A DNA stretch of 64,000 nucleotides from positions 868,001-932,000 of the forward strand of contig CP121314.1 in NCBI GenBank assembly GCA_043557195.1, written 5' to 3'. The stretch's first letter is position 1; every line of letters begins with the position of its first letter. Below are positions 1-9,257 of this stretch, piece by piece. The translations under genes and the position numbers were made by a program. Source of the DNA: Jejuia sp043557195. Its GTDB lineage: Bacteria; Bacteroidota; Bacteroidia; Flavobacteriales; Flavobacteriaceae. Under the pieces are notes generated by a model. The model was given only the letters and a program-made list of their open reading frames with translations, did no database searches and was not told where the DNA came from.

Positions 1-1054
1 TAGTTCCATTTTCAGAATCAAACAAACCTGTAATGCATATTCTATCGTCATTACTTGCTATAAATGAATCTTCCAAAACTACATTTGAGCTGTAAGTATG
101 TACTCCATCATTATTGTGCTCGCCAAAACCGCATAATTTAACATTCTTAATCACAACTCCTTTACAATTAGCTACTTCTAATTGATAGCTAGGGCTACTC
201 GCAATAGCCACACCTTCTACAGTTACATTTTCAGAATCGATAAAAACAACTCCTAGCCAATCTGCATCCCATTCTTCTTCCCTTGCATTTTCATCACTAG
301 AAGATTCCTCTGCATGAGTTACAAAGGATTGAGATATTAAACCTCGTCCTAATAGATTTATATTCTTTTTGTTTTTAGATTTTATTGTTGCTTCTAATAC
401 AGCACCTCCGGACAAATAAACAGTATGAATTCCATCAACAAAAGGATCCCAGGCTTGCCCATATTGATGAATTCCTGGCTCTAAAAACAACACTCCTTTA
501 TCATCTTTTGATGGCACATTAATTTCTGGCGCCTCCGCACTTATGATAATGGAATGAACTACACCATTAATAGTTGCACTAACAACAAACTTCTCTGGTT
601 TTTCTATAGAAATTGAGAGTGACCCTTTTTCTTGATTTACTTTATAATTTATATCCTTCGGCATGATTTGCCAATCGGCAGTATCTTCACTCAACCCTGA
701 TAGCTCTAATTGAGCTTTACCTTCAAAAGAAAAATTCACGTAAGACACACCAGTATAGGATATGCTCTTTAGTTGTTTTACATGCTCATATTGATCCTTG
801 ATTTCTTTGGTGTGATAAACAAAGGTATCATCACCATTTACTGAAAGATCAAATGTTATTGACTCAGAAAGCCCATGGATTTTTTCAAGCCCTTCAACAG
901 CAGGATATAAAGTAGCGCTTCCTACTGTTTCTTTATCGTTTTTACTGGACTTAACTCCGCATGCCAATAAGGTTGCGACAAGAAGTAAACCGAATACGAC
1001 TTTTGCCTGCTGATCTTTTAAAATAACCAAACTGAAAATTTTATTATTAAACAT
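1..1054 (-). CDS. Parallel beta-helix glycosidase-like lipoprotein (GH28/GH49-like), 3' end outside window
   Basis: Open on the minus strand from an ATG at 1054 to the window edge, about 351 codons with no stop. The N-terminus has a hydrophobic stretch ending in a lipobox (LLAC, Cys32), so a lipid-anchored exported protein is expected. From about residue 200 the protein reads like a right-handed beta-helix glycosidase: a DGIHTVYLSGGAVLEA segment, a GRGLIS turn and a NNDGVHTYSSN...SNDDRICI stretch with an acidic pair, as in GH28 and GH49 enzymes. A polysaccharide hydrolase is likely; the substrate and exact family cannot be fixed because the C-terminal part is missing. The hybrid sensor gene lies just upstream on the same strand, the usual layout of a flavobacterial polysaccharide-utilisation locus. 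Confidence 0.72.
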   Translation of the reverse strand, partial: MFNNKIFSLVILKDQQAKVVFGLLLVATLLACGVKSSKNDKETVGSATLYPAVEGLEKIHGLSESITFDLSVNGDDTFVYHTKEIKDQYEHVKQLKSISYTGVSYVNFSFEGKAQLELSGLSEDTADWQIMPKDINYKVNQEKGSLSISIEKPEKFVVSATINGVVHSIIISAEAPEINVPSKDDKGVLFLEPGIHQYGQAWDPFVDGIHTVYLSGGAVLEATIKSKNKKNINLLGRGLISQSFVTHAEESSSDENAREEEWDADWLGVVFIDSENVTVEGVAIASSPSYQLEVANCKGVVIKNVKLCGFGEHNNDGVHTYSSNVVLEDSFIASNDDRICITGLFDSENGT

Positions 1055-1077
1055 GATATTAATTTGTTATATCTTAA

Positions 1078-1085
1078 CAAAACTA
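1078..1085 (-). promoter_or_regulatory. -7 promoter element for the beta-helix lipoprotein gene
   Basis: Minus strand reads TAGTTTTG, a full match to the Bacteroidota -7 box TAnnTTTG, 24 bases before the ATG. I see no TTTG at the ideal 19-nt spacing, which fits a promoter that needs an activator. Confidence 0.5.
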
Positions 1086-1126
1086 CCCTAAGAATACAAT
1101 TATATCGTTGCTCAAATGGCAAGACC

Positions 1127-1154
1127 TTTTGCGTTTTTGTTTAAAACCGCAAAA
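1127..1154. repeat. Imperfect 12-bp palindrome upstream of the lipoprotein gene
   Basis: TTTTGCGTTTTT at 1127-1138 faces AAAACCGCAAAA at 1143-1154, with one mismatch and a four-base loop. It lies about 40 bases upstream of the -7 box. There is no U-tract on the transcribed side, so it looks more like an operator, possibly for the adjacent hybrid regulator, than a terminator. The function is inferred from position only. Confidence 0.35.
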
Positions 1155-1249
1155 TATTCGTGAAACTTGAAAAATACAGCATCGAAAAAAGATTCCCGTT
1201 TATTTTTTATTAAAGTTTGAGAATACTTCCAAAAAACCAGTATGCTAAA

Positions 1250-4200
1250 CTATTGCTTTTTGGTAGTATTTAAGTTTTTAACAAATTCAGATGGTGTGAC
1301 GCCAAATTGTTTTTTAAAACTTTTAGTGAAATGTGATTGACTTTGCATGCCAACCTTATCCATAACCTGAATGATATTTAAATCTGTACTCGATAATATC
1401 TGAGCGGCTTTTTTCAATCTAATACTCCTTATTAATCCACCAACAGATTCTGAAGTAACTTCCTTTATTTTAGTATATAGTTTGGTTTTACTGATTCCTA
1501 ATAATTTACAAAGTTTAACCACGTCAAAATTCACATCGTCTATATTATCATCAATACAATTAATTACCTTCTTTAAAAACTCATCCTCTGTATTACCCTT
1601 AACATTCTTTCTTGCCTCCTCAAAAGTATTTTCTATAGCAGCTTGTTTTATCTGTTTCCTTGATTTAAGAACATTTAGAATTGTTAAATGAAGAACTTCC
1701 AAACTAAATGGTTTGGATAAATAAATATCCGCTCCAGACTGTGCACCTTCGATTTGGCTTTCAGTATTATATTTAGCTGAAAGAAGAATAAACGGGATAT
1801 TTGAGAATTCAGAATGCGATTTAACAACCTTACAAAGTTCAACACCTCCCATTACCGGCATCATAATATCGCTCACTATCACCTTTATATGACGATGCTC
1901 TTCTAAAATCTCAAGAGCTTCTTTTCCGTTTGAAGCTTCAAAAACACTAAACTCTGAATCAAAATCATCCTTTATAAAACTACGCAATTCTGCATTATCC
2001 TCTACTAATAGTATTTCAGGTTTGGTATAGGTTTCAAAAAGTTCAACTTTATTGTCTATAATTATATCATCTTTAGGCACAAAAGGGCTTAGCGCGTTCT
2101 TTGACAACTGAATGGTATTTTTGATTATTGAATCGCCAAATTCTTTTTCAAAATCTACATTCGGTATTTCTAAAACAAACTTGGTTCCGACCTCTTCTTT
2201 ACTGTAAACCGATAAATTCATTTTATGAATTTCCACCAAACTCTTAACTAACGTTAGGCCAATGCCTGAACCTTGTATGTTAGCCGTATTTCCTGCTTGA
2301 AAAAATCGTTCGAAAATTTTTGAAATGGACACTTCATCTATTCCAGATGCTGTATCCTCAATACTAATATACGTATAAGATGGCGCAACAAAATCACTCT
2401 TTATAGAATTAGAATAAAGGTATTTACCTGCATTACCCTCTCTTTCTTCACTTAATCTAATATCTATCTTACCACCATTATTGCTAAACTTTATTGCATT
2501 ACCTAGCAAATTAAAAATTATTTTTTCTAAAACTATTTTATCAAAATTAAGTTTCTCATACGACAAGTTATTCTTGTAATTAAATGTTATGGATTTGCTT
2601 TCTAAAGCCGACTTAAAAGAATCTTTAATATCATCAAAAAACGGATTTAGATAATGCCACCCTGAATTCAATTTATATGCGTTTGAACTTACTTTTCTAT
2701 AATCTATCAACTCATTTATTAGCCTTAATAATCGTTTGGCATTTTTATACATAAGTTGGTAGTATTTCTCTTTTTTATAGCTGCCCCCCATATCCTCTTT
2801 CATTAACTTTTCAAGAGGGTTTAATATTAATGTTAAAGGCGTTTTAAATTCATGAGAAATATTAGTAAAAAATTGTCCAGTAAACTGATACATCTTTTCT
2901 TTTTCTTGTTCTTTTATAACAGAAACCTCGTAGGCTTTTTTAAGACCAAACCATCTAACGAGCAAGTAATAACTCAATATTAAAATAAGTATCCCCAAAA
3001 CAACATAGCAAATACGTGCAAAATTTGTAAGCCACCATGGAGCAATAATATTTATTGCTAAACGCTTTACATCACTTGACCATACCCCGTCATTATTTGT
3101 TGCCATAACCTCAAACAAATATTCCCCATAAGGCAGATTAGAATAACTAGCTTTTCTGTCTGATGCATTTGTTACAATCCAATCATCATTATAATTTAGT
3201 AGTCTATATTTAAACTGAGATCTATTTGGGTTTGCGTAATGTAATGATGAGAATTGTATTTGAAAATTATTTTCAAAGTGGTTTAATTCTATTTCATCAG
3301 TCGAATTTAAGGTAATTGGTAATATGTCGTATTCAGACGAAGTTTCCGAAATATCTATAATTTGATTATTAACATATAAATTGGTGAAAACTACATTAGA
3401 ATTAAACGTATTTGTTTCAATTTGGCTTGGATAGAAGTAACTAATCCCTTTTGTGCTTCCAAAATAAAACCGGCCACTTTCCCCTTTAAATGCAGCACCT
3501 ACCTTAAAGCTATTACCCACTAAACCGTCCTCTTTATCGTAATTGGTAAATTCTTCCCTTTCTATATTAAATCTCGACAAACCTTTACCACCAAGCCATA
3601 ATTCTCCTTTGTCATCATCATATATTATAGTTTCAATATCAGTAGATGGCGCGCCCTCTTTTATCGAAAAAGATTTTGCTTTATATCCCAGTTCTAAATT
3701 AGAGTCCAGCATCAGTTTATTTAATCCACCCCCCAATGTTCCAACCCATAGTGTTGAATCGTTTTCCCTTACAATTGGCCATACCCAGTTAGAGCTAATA
3801 GATTGCGTGTAAGATTCACTGCCCTTATAATGTAATATTTCATTTATAGAACCATCTTCATTTAGGAAAATATGATTTAACCCGTTATTAGTTCCGACAA
3901 ATACTTCAGGATAATAAGAGTCAGCATAAATAAATGTTATAACGTTGGAAGATAAGCCATATCCTTCGCCATTTTTTTTATATACATGCTCAATTTCAAA
4001 GTCTTTTTCATCTTTGTAATTAATTCTATTAAGTCCATTTAACCAAGAACCTGCCCAAATATTGCCAAACTTATCTTCTGCAAGTGCAAAAATAATTTTG
4101 TTGGATAGACTCTTATTACTATCACCAACGTCAGAAATTTTATAAAATGAATTTGTTTTTTCTGAATAAATATTTATTCCCTCGGCTGTTCCAACCCATA

Positions 4201-5524
4201 GTCTACCATCATTATCTATAATTAAACTCCTAATTTTATTACTGGATATACCCTTAGAGTTTTTCTTTGAATGCTTAAATTTTTTAACAGACCTATCCTT
4301 AAAATTATAGTAATTAAGGCCGGTTTTTTCAGTTCCAATCCAAATATTTCCTAATTTATCTTCAGCAATAGCACGAATATAGTTTTCAGAAATTGAGTTT
4401 TCAGAATTAGCATTATAAACGATAGATTTAAAACCTTTTTTGTTTAAATCGACAAAATTGATTCCACCGTCATAATTTGATAACCATAAACATCCTGACT
4501 CATCTTTGAGTAAGGCTACGATGGAACTCGATGATAAATTTGAATTTTTCTCATTATAAAAAGTAAAATTATAAGCAGTATTAACAAGTTCTGCCTTGAT
4601 TAAACCATAACTACTTCCTATCCAATAACTGTTGTCCACACTTTTTTCAAATGAATTAACAATCAATGAGTTATCTACTATGTTCTCAGAATTTATGTAA
4701 GGATAATTTATCTCATAAAAAGAAGCAGAAACCTTGCTTTGATTTTCGGTATCAAATATCGAAGTATTAGCTTTTAGAAATCCATTTTGAGTTCCGAGCA
4801 ATAAATAATTATTCTCATAAGCAAAAAGACCTGAAAAATTTTTATAGATTTTATTTTTGCTTTCAACTGAAATTGGTTTTATCTGTATTTTTCCACGCTC
4901 CTCAATCAACAAAAACAGGCCCTTATTTGTAACAACCCACTGCAAGCCTTTTTCATCTGCTTGCATATCTACATAAATAGCTTGCTTTGGTTCGTTGTCT
5001 AAAAAAAGCTCTTGCAGCACTATATCTCTGCTTTCTTTATAAGTAATCTCAAACGCTTTTAAATAACTTTCAGACAGTACATAAAGTATATTATTTGGAG
5101 AAACGTAGACAGATAGTAATTTAGCATTTTGTAGAGAAGCGTTATCATTTAGTTTCCATTGTAAATCAAGGTATTTCTCTTTTCCTAAATCAAAACATTC
5201 AATTCCACCTTGTGTTACTAGCCACAAAAAATTCTTTTGCTGTATTATTTTTTCAATTCTATTTTTATAAACACTTTCAAATAAATTATTCTGATTCGAA
5301 AACGTTTTCAGCTCGTATCCATCAAATCTATTTAAACCTCCGAGCGTTCCAAACCAAATAAAACCATGGTCATCTTGAATAATTGAATGCACATCCGAAT
5401 GCGCCAATCCTCTATCCTGTAATATCTTATTAAACTCTAAGTACCCTTGAGAAAAACAGGATAGAAAAGAAAACAAAACAACCACTACATGTAAGGCTAT
5501 TATATTTTTTTTCATAAAAACCAA
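1250..5524 (-). CDS. Hybrid two-component system sensor/regulator (HTCS, one-component form)
   Basis: A 1,424-residue single-chain signalling protein. In order: a signal peptide; two-component-regulator propeller repeats over about residues 40-750 (repeated WFGTxxGLNRF/WVGTxxG-type strands); a Y_Y_Y domain at about 760-820; one membrane segment at about 834-858; a histidine kinase domain with the phospho-accepting His891 in NISHEFKTPL and an ATPase domain to about 1110; a receiver domain with LLVEDN near 1168 and phospho-acceptor Asp1219 in SDIMMP; and an AraC-type helix-turn-helix at the C-terminus. All key residues are present. Members of this family sense oligosaccharides in the periplasm and switch on the neighbouring polysaccharide-utilisation genes. 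The first in-frame Met (5524) is followed by a second at codon 4 (5515) that sits better before the KK of the signal peptide. Confidence 0.95.
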   Translation of the reverse strand: MVFMKKNIIALHVVVVLFSFLSCFSQGYLEFNKILQDRGLAHSDVHSIIQDDHGFIWFGTLGGLNRFDGYELKTFSNQNNLFESVYKNRIEKIIQQKNFLWLVTQGGIECFDLGKEKYLDLQWKLNDNASLQNAKLLSVYVSPNNILYVLSESYLKAFEITYKESRDIVLQELFLDNEPKQAIYVDMQADEKGLQWVVTNKGLFLLIEERGKIQIKPISVESKNKIYKNFSGLFAYENNYLLLGTQNGFLKANTSIFDTENQSKVSASFYEINYPYINSENIVDNSLIVNSFEKSVDNSYWIGSSYGLIKAELVNTAYNFTFYNEKNSNLSSSSIVALLKDESGCLWLSNYDGGINFVDLNKKGFKSIVYNANSENSISENYIRAIAEDKLGNIWIGTEKTGLNYYNFKDRSVKKFKHSKKNSKGISSNKIRSLIIDNDGRLWVGTAEGINIYSEKTNSFYKISDVGDSNKSLSNKIIFALAEDKFGNIWAGSWLNGLNRINYKDEKDFEIEHVYKKNGEGYGLSSNVITFIYADSYYPEVFVGTNNGLNHIFLNEDGSINEILHYKGSESYTQSISSNWVWPIVRENDSTLWVGTLGGGLNKLMLDSNLELGYKAKSFSIKEGAPSTDIETIIYDDDKGELWLGGKGLSRFNIEREEFTNYDKEDGLVGNSFKVGAAFKGESGRFYFGSTKGISYFYPSQIETNTFNSNVVFTNLYVNNQIIDISETSSEYDILPITLNSTDEIELNHFENNFQIQFSSLHYANPNRSQFKYRLLNYNDDWIVTNASDRKASYSNLPYGEYLFEVMATNNDGVWSSDVKRLAINIIAPWWLTNFARICYVVLGILILILSYYLLVRWFGLKKAYEVSVIKEQEKEKMYQFTGQFFTNISHEFKTPLTLILNPLEKLMKEDMGGSYKKEKYYQLMYKNAKRLLRLINELIDYRKVSSNAYKLNSGWHYLNPFFDDIKDSFKSALESKSITFNYKNNLSYEKLNFDKIVLEKIIFNLLGNAIKFSNNGGKIDIRLSEEREGNAGKYLYSNSIKSDFVAPSYTYISIEDTASGIDEVSISKIFERFFQAGNTANIQGSGIGLTLVKSLVEIHKMNLSVYSKEEVGTKFVLEIPNVDFEKEFGDSIIKNTIQLSKNALSPFVPKDDIIIDNKVELFETYTKPEILLVEDNAELRSFIKDDFDSEFSVFEASNGKEALEILEEHRHIKVIVSDIMMPVMGGVELCKVVKSHSEFSNIPFILLSAKYNTESQIEGAQSGADIYLSKPFSLEVLHLTILNVLKSRKQIKQAAIENTFEEARKNVKGNTEDEFLKKVINCIDDNIDDVNFDVVKLCKLLGISKTKLYTKIKEVTSESVGGLIRSIRLKKAAQILSSTDLNIIQVMDKVGMQSQSHFTKSFKKQFGVTPSEFVKNLNTTKKQ

Positions 5525-6446
5525 ATTAATTGTTCAATTACGCTAAACATACTTTCGAGCAACTGAAAAAAGCACATAGCAAATGTATGAAATTGTCTTC
5601 TTGGAAAATTAGCGATTTCGACCTGAAACTATGTTATTTTGTGTTTATCAACGACAAAAGCTTCTAATATGAAATCTCTTGTAAAGTATAGACCTCAATA
5701 TAAGGCCTTCGAAAACTTAGAAAACAATTAAGCTTTCTAATAACCAAAAGATAGATGAAAGATTCCGTTAAGTAGCTCTTGAACAAAGCAATTAGAAACA
5801 ATGGTAAACCAAGAATAATTAATATAGTATAGAAGCTACGTTAACACCCAAGGCAAAGACATGGAATAAAAGAAATGATTCTAGAAAAAAGATATAGATT
5901 GAATAAATAAACTAATTGAACAATATTATATACAAAACAAAAGAAGCATTAAAAAAAAGAATAAAAATTTCAACGGGTTTAAAGAATTTGAGACGACACG
6001 AAGAACTCTGGCAGGAATACAAGATTAGAAAGTATAAAATATTAAAACCAAAATCTTCAATCCCTTAAACTTTGAGTACACTAGCTTTTTAAACTCAGAT
6101 TCACTTCTAAAAATACAGCTCTTTCTATTCAATTCGACAGAACCAAAAAAAATATAACAAATTAATAGTTTTTGAGATTAAATATACCCAAATTCAATTA
6201 TTCTAAATGAAGCAACAAAAAATACAAAATGTTATACTATCCTATACTTAATAAATAATGGTTGCGATTTTAAACGAAATAAACCAAAGTTTTATCTTCG
6301 ACTTTTTGTCCGAGTTTTGAGACTCGAACTCCGACACGCGACTGAACCAGATCCTAAATCAGATATGTTTATCAATTCCACCACCCCTTGCATTTTATGA
6401 TACTATGCATGAATTTGGTTCTAAACAAAAAACAAATGCACGAAAT
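5525..6446. other. Gene-poor AT-rich stretch with possible decayed coding relic
   Basis: No open frame longer than about 60 codons is convincing. On the plus strand, short stop-interrupted stretches between about 5670 and 6060 (for example around 5670-5730 and 5940-6055) have a lysine-rich composition and look like the wreck of a gene, but I cannot name it. An 11-bp inverted pair occurs at 5530-5540 and 5913-5923; in such AT-rich DNA it may be chance. A GC-richer patch lies near 6307-6345. The stretch separates the sugar-sensing regulator from the recombinase and is probably the inner part of an integration scar. Confidence 0.4.
6307..6335. repeat. Short hairpin resembling a tRNA T-arm remnant
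   Basis: Plus strand contains CGAGT-TTTGAG-ACTCG; the minus strand reads GGAGTTCGAGTCTC, similar to a T-loop (TTCGAGT). The patch is GC-richer than its surroundings and lies just downstream of the recombinase gene. No acceptor, D or anticodon arm can be folded around it, so it is not a tRNA gene. It could be a decayed attachment-site half, or an accident. Confidence 0.2.
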
Positions 6447-7730
6447 CTAAACAATTCTTAAATGAGATCCCGTTGGTTGTTTACTAGCTATATTTTTCTT
6501 AGAATTTGCTCTTAGCTTATCTTTCAATTCCCGCATATCCCCACTTATCTTCTTTTCAATCACTCTAGCATATTTTTGAGTCGTTGATAATTTTTTGTGG
6601 CTTAATAGTTTAGAAACTGTCGAAATAGGTACATTGTTTAAAAGCGTTATTGTTGTTGCGAAAGTGTGTCTGGCTACATGAAAAGTTAGCCTTTTATCAA
6701 CATTGCACATGTTAGCAATTACTTTTAAGTATTTGTTCGTTTTTTGACTGCTTAAAACTGGCAAAAGCTTACTCTCGTTATTCTCAAAAGGATAATCTTT
6801 ATATAACGCTAATATTTCTTTAGCTTCATCTAAAAGCGGTACTTTAACCGGTACTTTGGTTTTTTGCCTCCTAATCATTATCCATTTCTCACCATCTACC
6901 CCAGTAACAATGTTTTTACCTTTGAGATGTTTGACTTCCGCATAGCACAACCCTGTGTAACATGAAAAAATAAATACATCCCTAACACTCCGAACACTCT
7001 CTTTGTCTGAGGTAAGTGACATGATAGCATCTATTTCACATTGCTCTAAGAAAGGACTGTCAAATTCCTCAAACTTCAATTGGTGCAATGAAAAGGGATT
7101 ATTTTTTATCCATCCATGCTTAAGAGCCAAGTTAGTTAGCTTTTGAAACCGTTCCATATGCTTCATTATACCATTATTGCTTAATGGCTGTGACTTTCTA
7201 AGAGGCGGGCAATTTCTCAGGTAGTTTTCAAACCCTATAACGAATGTATAATCAACCTTTTTCAAATTGAAATCTAAAGATTTATATTCTTTTAAGATAT
7301 AACGTTTGATATACTTTTCAGTAGATGGATAATTCTTTACGGTTCCGGGCGATAGTTTTTCCAAATCGTTCTCACGATGGTATTTTATTAAGTCAGTAAT
7401 CGTTAAAACGGGCTTATCCTTTCCTAAATATCTTAGCTTAATCGTTAATGCTGAAATTACAACCCCACTATCTTTAAGCATATCATGACAATCCCTCAAT
7501 TTAGAATAAACATTGCTTAAAGCATCATTAATATTTTTTGCCCCTGAAGATTTTGTTTTTGCACGACGCGCTATGTGACACCAATCTTTTTCATTGACTG
7601 ATTTTTTTACGCTTATATCAGCCCGATTACCGTCAACGGTAATTCTTGCATAGATTGGAACTGTTCCGTCTTTTTTTATGGCCATTTTTTTCAACCAAAA
7701 ATGAACACTGAATGTTTCTGAAATTGTCAT
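6447..7730 (-). CDS. Tyrosine recombinase / site-specific integrase (Bacteroidota type)
   Basis: 427 residues, normal length for the family. An N-terminal arm-binding region (about 1-100) and a SAM-like core-binding domain (about 110-215) precede the catalytic domain. Catalytic residues: His351 and Arg354 in HVARHTF, His378 in LLSHKK and nucleophile Tyr387. The usual first catalytic arginine (TGLRxxE/D) is replaced by Cys262 in YTGLCYAEV, as in the Bacteroides IntDOT lineage, which lacks the canonical Arg at this place. Its start faces tRNA-Pro(GGG) only 225 bases away, a classical integrase/attachment-site position. No cargo, excision or mobilisation genes are seen, so it is probably the last intact gene of a decayed element. 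Confidence 0.93.
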   Translation of the reverse strand: MTISETFSVHFWLKKMAIKKDGTVPIYARITVDGNRADISVKKSVNEKDWCHIARRAKTKSSGAKNINDALSNVYSKLRDCHDMLKDSGVVISALTIKLRYLGKDKPVLTITDLIKYHRENDLEKLSPGTVKNYPSTEKYIKRYILKEYKSLDFNLKKVDYTFVIGFENYLRNCPPLRKSQPLSNNGIMKHMERFQKLTNLALKHGWIKNNPFSLHQLKFEEFDSPFLEQCEIDAIMSLTSDKESVRSVRDVFIFSCYTGLCYAEVKHLKGKNIVTGVDGEKWIMIRRQKTKVPVKVPLLDEAKEILALYKDYPFENNESKLLPVLSSQKTNKYLKVIANMCNVDKRLTFHVARHTFATTITLLNNVPISTVSKLLSHKKLSTTQKYARVIEKKISGDMRELKDKLRANSKKNIASKQPTGSHLRIV

Positions 7731-7810
7731 TACTTTCGTATTAATGGATAAATCCGTTAAACGAAAGCCAAATCGCTATGAAGCCAAATCAGGTAAAAAC
7801 TGATCAAATA

Positions 7811-7827
7811 TAGGAAAACATTTCCTA
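7811..7827. repeat. Short palindrome between integrase and tRNA
   Basis: TAGGAAA and TTTCCTA separated by three bases, about 80 bases upstream of the integrase start. Possible recombinase arm or regulator site; no direct evidence of function. Confidence 0.3.
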
Positions 7828-7829
7828 AA

Positions 7830-7871
7830 AAACAGGACACCTAATAGGACACCTTTAGAGGTGTCCTGTTT
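7830..7871. repeat. Hairpin with internal direct repeat, downstream of tRNA-Pro(GGG)
   Basis: AAACAGGACACCT at 7830-7842 pairs perfectly with AGGTGTCCTGTTT at 7859-7871, and the nonamer AGGACACCT occurs twice within the left part (7834-7842 and 7846-7854). The 13-bp stem could be a transcription terminator on either strand. The combination of direct and inverted copies beside an integrase also fits recombinase binding sites. Confidence 0.5.
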
Positions 7872-7955
7872 TGATATCAAATGAAATCAATAAAAATTAA
7901 ATTACTGATATTCATATGATTAGGTTTAACATGATGCCTATTGACACCGATTTTG

Positions 7956-8029
7956 TCGGGATGACAGGATTTGAACCTGCGACCACACGGCCCCCAGCCG
8001 TGTACGCTACCGGACTGCGCCACATCCCG
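7956..8029 (-). tRNA. tRNA-Pro (anticodon GGG)
   Basis: 74 nt that fold into a full cloverleaf: a seven-pair acceptor stem (CGGGATG with CATCCCG), D-stem GCGC/GCGT, anticodon stem CACGG/CCGTG with loop CTGGGGG, T-loop TTCAAAT. The anticodon is GGG. The CCA end is not encoded. It reads codons CCC/CCU. The 3' end points at the integrase gene, making it a likely integration target. Confidence 0.95.
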
Positions 8030-8080
8030 TTTAAAAAACAGTTTTCAAAGAAAACATATTTTTAAATAATTACAAAACAA

Positions 8081-8115
8081 AAAAAAAGCCATAGCAGATA
8101 GCTTTGGCTTTTTAA
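8081..8115 (-). terminator. Terminator after trxB
   Basis: An AAAAAGCCA...TGGCTTTTT hairpin just beyond the trxB stop codon, with a U-tract on the minus strand; separates trxB from tRNA-Pro(GGG). Confidence 0.7.
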
Positions 8116-8132
8116 AAATTTAAAGTTTTAAC

Positions 8133-9113
8133 TTAGTTATAAGTAGATGTCGAAACTTCGAAGGTTGCATCTTTAGCTGCGAGATAACGCTCTGCATCTA
8201 AAGCTGCCATACATCCAGTACCAGCAGCTGTAACCGCTTGTCTGTAAACATGGTCTGCTGCATCTCCTGAAACAAATACGCCTTCAACATTAGTTTTAGA
8301 TGTTCCAGGAACGTTGATAATATATCCTGTTTCATCTAAATCTAAATACCCTTTGAAGATATCAGTATTAGGTTTGTGTCCAATAGCCACAAAAAAGCCT
8401 GTTGCTTCTATATCGTGCTTTTCATTTGTTTTATTATTAAACACACGAACTCCCGTAACTACTTGTCCATCACCCAAAACTTCATCTGTTTCAGTATTGA
8501 ATAAAATCTCAATATTTTCAGTATTTTTAACACGGGCTTCCATGATTTTTGAAGCTCTAAACTCATCTCTTCTTACCAACATTGTTACTTTTTTACAAAG
8601 TTTAGATAAGTAATGTGCTTCTTCACAAGCTGAATCTCCTGCTCCAACAATCACAACTTCTTGGTTTCTGTAAAAGAATCCATCACACACCGCACATGCC
8701 GAAACGCCCCCTCCAAGTTTTAAATATTTCTGTTCAGAATCTAATCCCAAGTATTTTGCAGAAGCTCCAGTTGAAATAATAATCGTATCGGCATGAATTT
8801 CTTTTACTTCATTAACCCATACTTTATGAACATCACCTGAGAAATCTACTTTTGTAATCCAGCCATCGCGTACATCAGTTTCAAAACGTTGTGCTTGTGC
8901 TTGCAGTTGCATCATCATTTCTGGTCCTGTAACACCGTCTGGGTAACCTGGAAAATTTTCAACTTCATTGGTTGTTGTTAATTGTCCTCCTGGTTGAGAA
9001 CCTTGATACAAAACAGGTTTCATATTCGCTCTTGCAGCATAAATCGCCGCAGTATAACCCGCAGGTCCAGAACCAATAATTAAACATTTTACTCTTTCTA
9101 TATCTTCTGCCAT
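8133..9113 (-). CDS. trxB: Thioredoxin-disulfide reductase
   Basis: 326 residues, standard length for the low-molecular-weight bacterial enzyme. FAD-binding GSGPAG at residues 14-19, the redox-active pair Cys140/Cys143 in CAVCDG, NADPH-binding GAGDSA at 157-162 and the C-terminal FAD segment VSGDAAD are all visible. It transfers electrons from NADPH through FAD to thioredoxin in the cytoplasm. It stands alone, with its own promoter (9135-9142) and terminator (8081-8115), divergent from the radical SAM gene. Confidence 0.97.
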   Translation of the reverse strand: MAEDIERVKCLIIGSGPAGYTAAIYAARANMKPVLYQGSQPGGQLTTTNEVENFPGYPDGVTGPEMMMQLQAQAQRFETDVRDGWITKVDFSGDVHKVWVNEVKEIHADTIIISTGASAKYLGLDSEQKYLKLGGGVSACAVCDGFFYRNQEVVIVGAGDSACEEAHYLSKLCKKVTMLVRRDEFRASKIMEARVKNTENIEILFNTETDEVLGDGQVVTGVRVFNNKTNEKHDIEATGFFVAIGHKPNTDIFKGYLDLDETGYIINVPGTSKTNVEGVFVSGDAADHVYRQAVTAAGTGCMAALDAERYLAAKDATFEVSTSTYN

Positions 9114-9134
9114 AATCTTATCAATTTAGTAGAA

Positions 9135-9142
9135 CAAAAGTA
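9135..9142 (-). promoter_or_regulatory. -7 promoter element for trxB
   Basis: Minus strand TACTTTTG, a perfect TAnnTTTG match, 22 bases before the trxB ATG. Confidence 0.55.
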
Positions 9143-9257
9143 GAATTTTTGATGTAAACCTTACATAGAAGTTATTAACAGTCTTTATGAAGCAATAAGC
9201 CTTTGTTATATCAAAAAAGTCAGTTTAATTTTAACACTATTCAACTTTAATTTTTTC

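Noticed and set aside
6307..6345. A second tRNA gene beside the integrase
   Set aside because: Only a T-arm-like piece is visible; no acceptor, D or anticodon stem can be paired around it.
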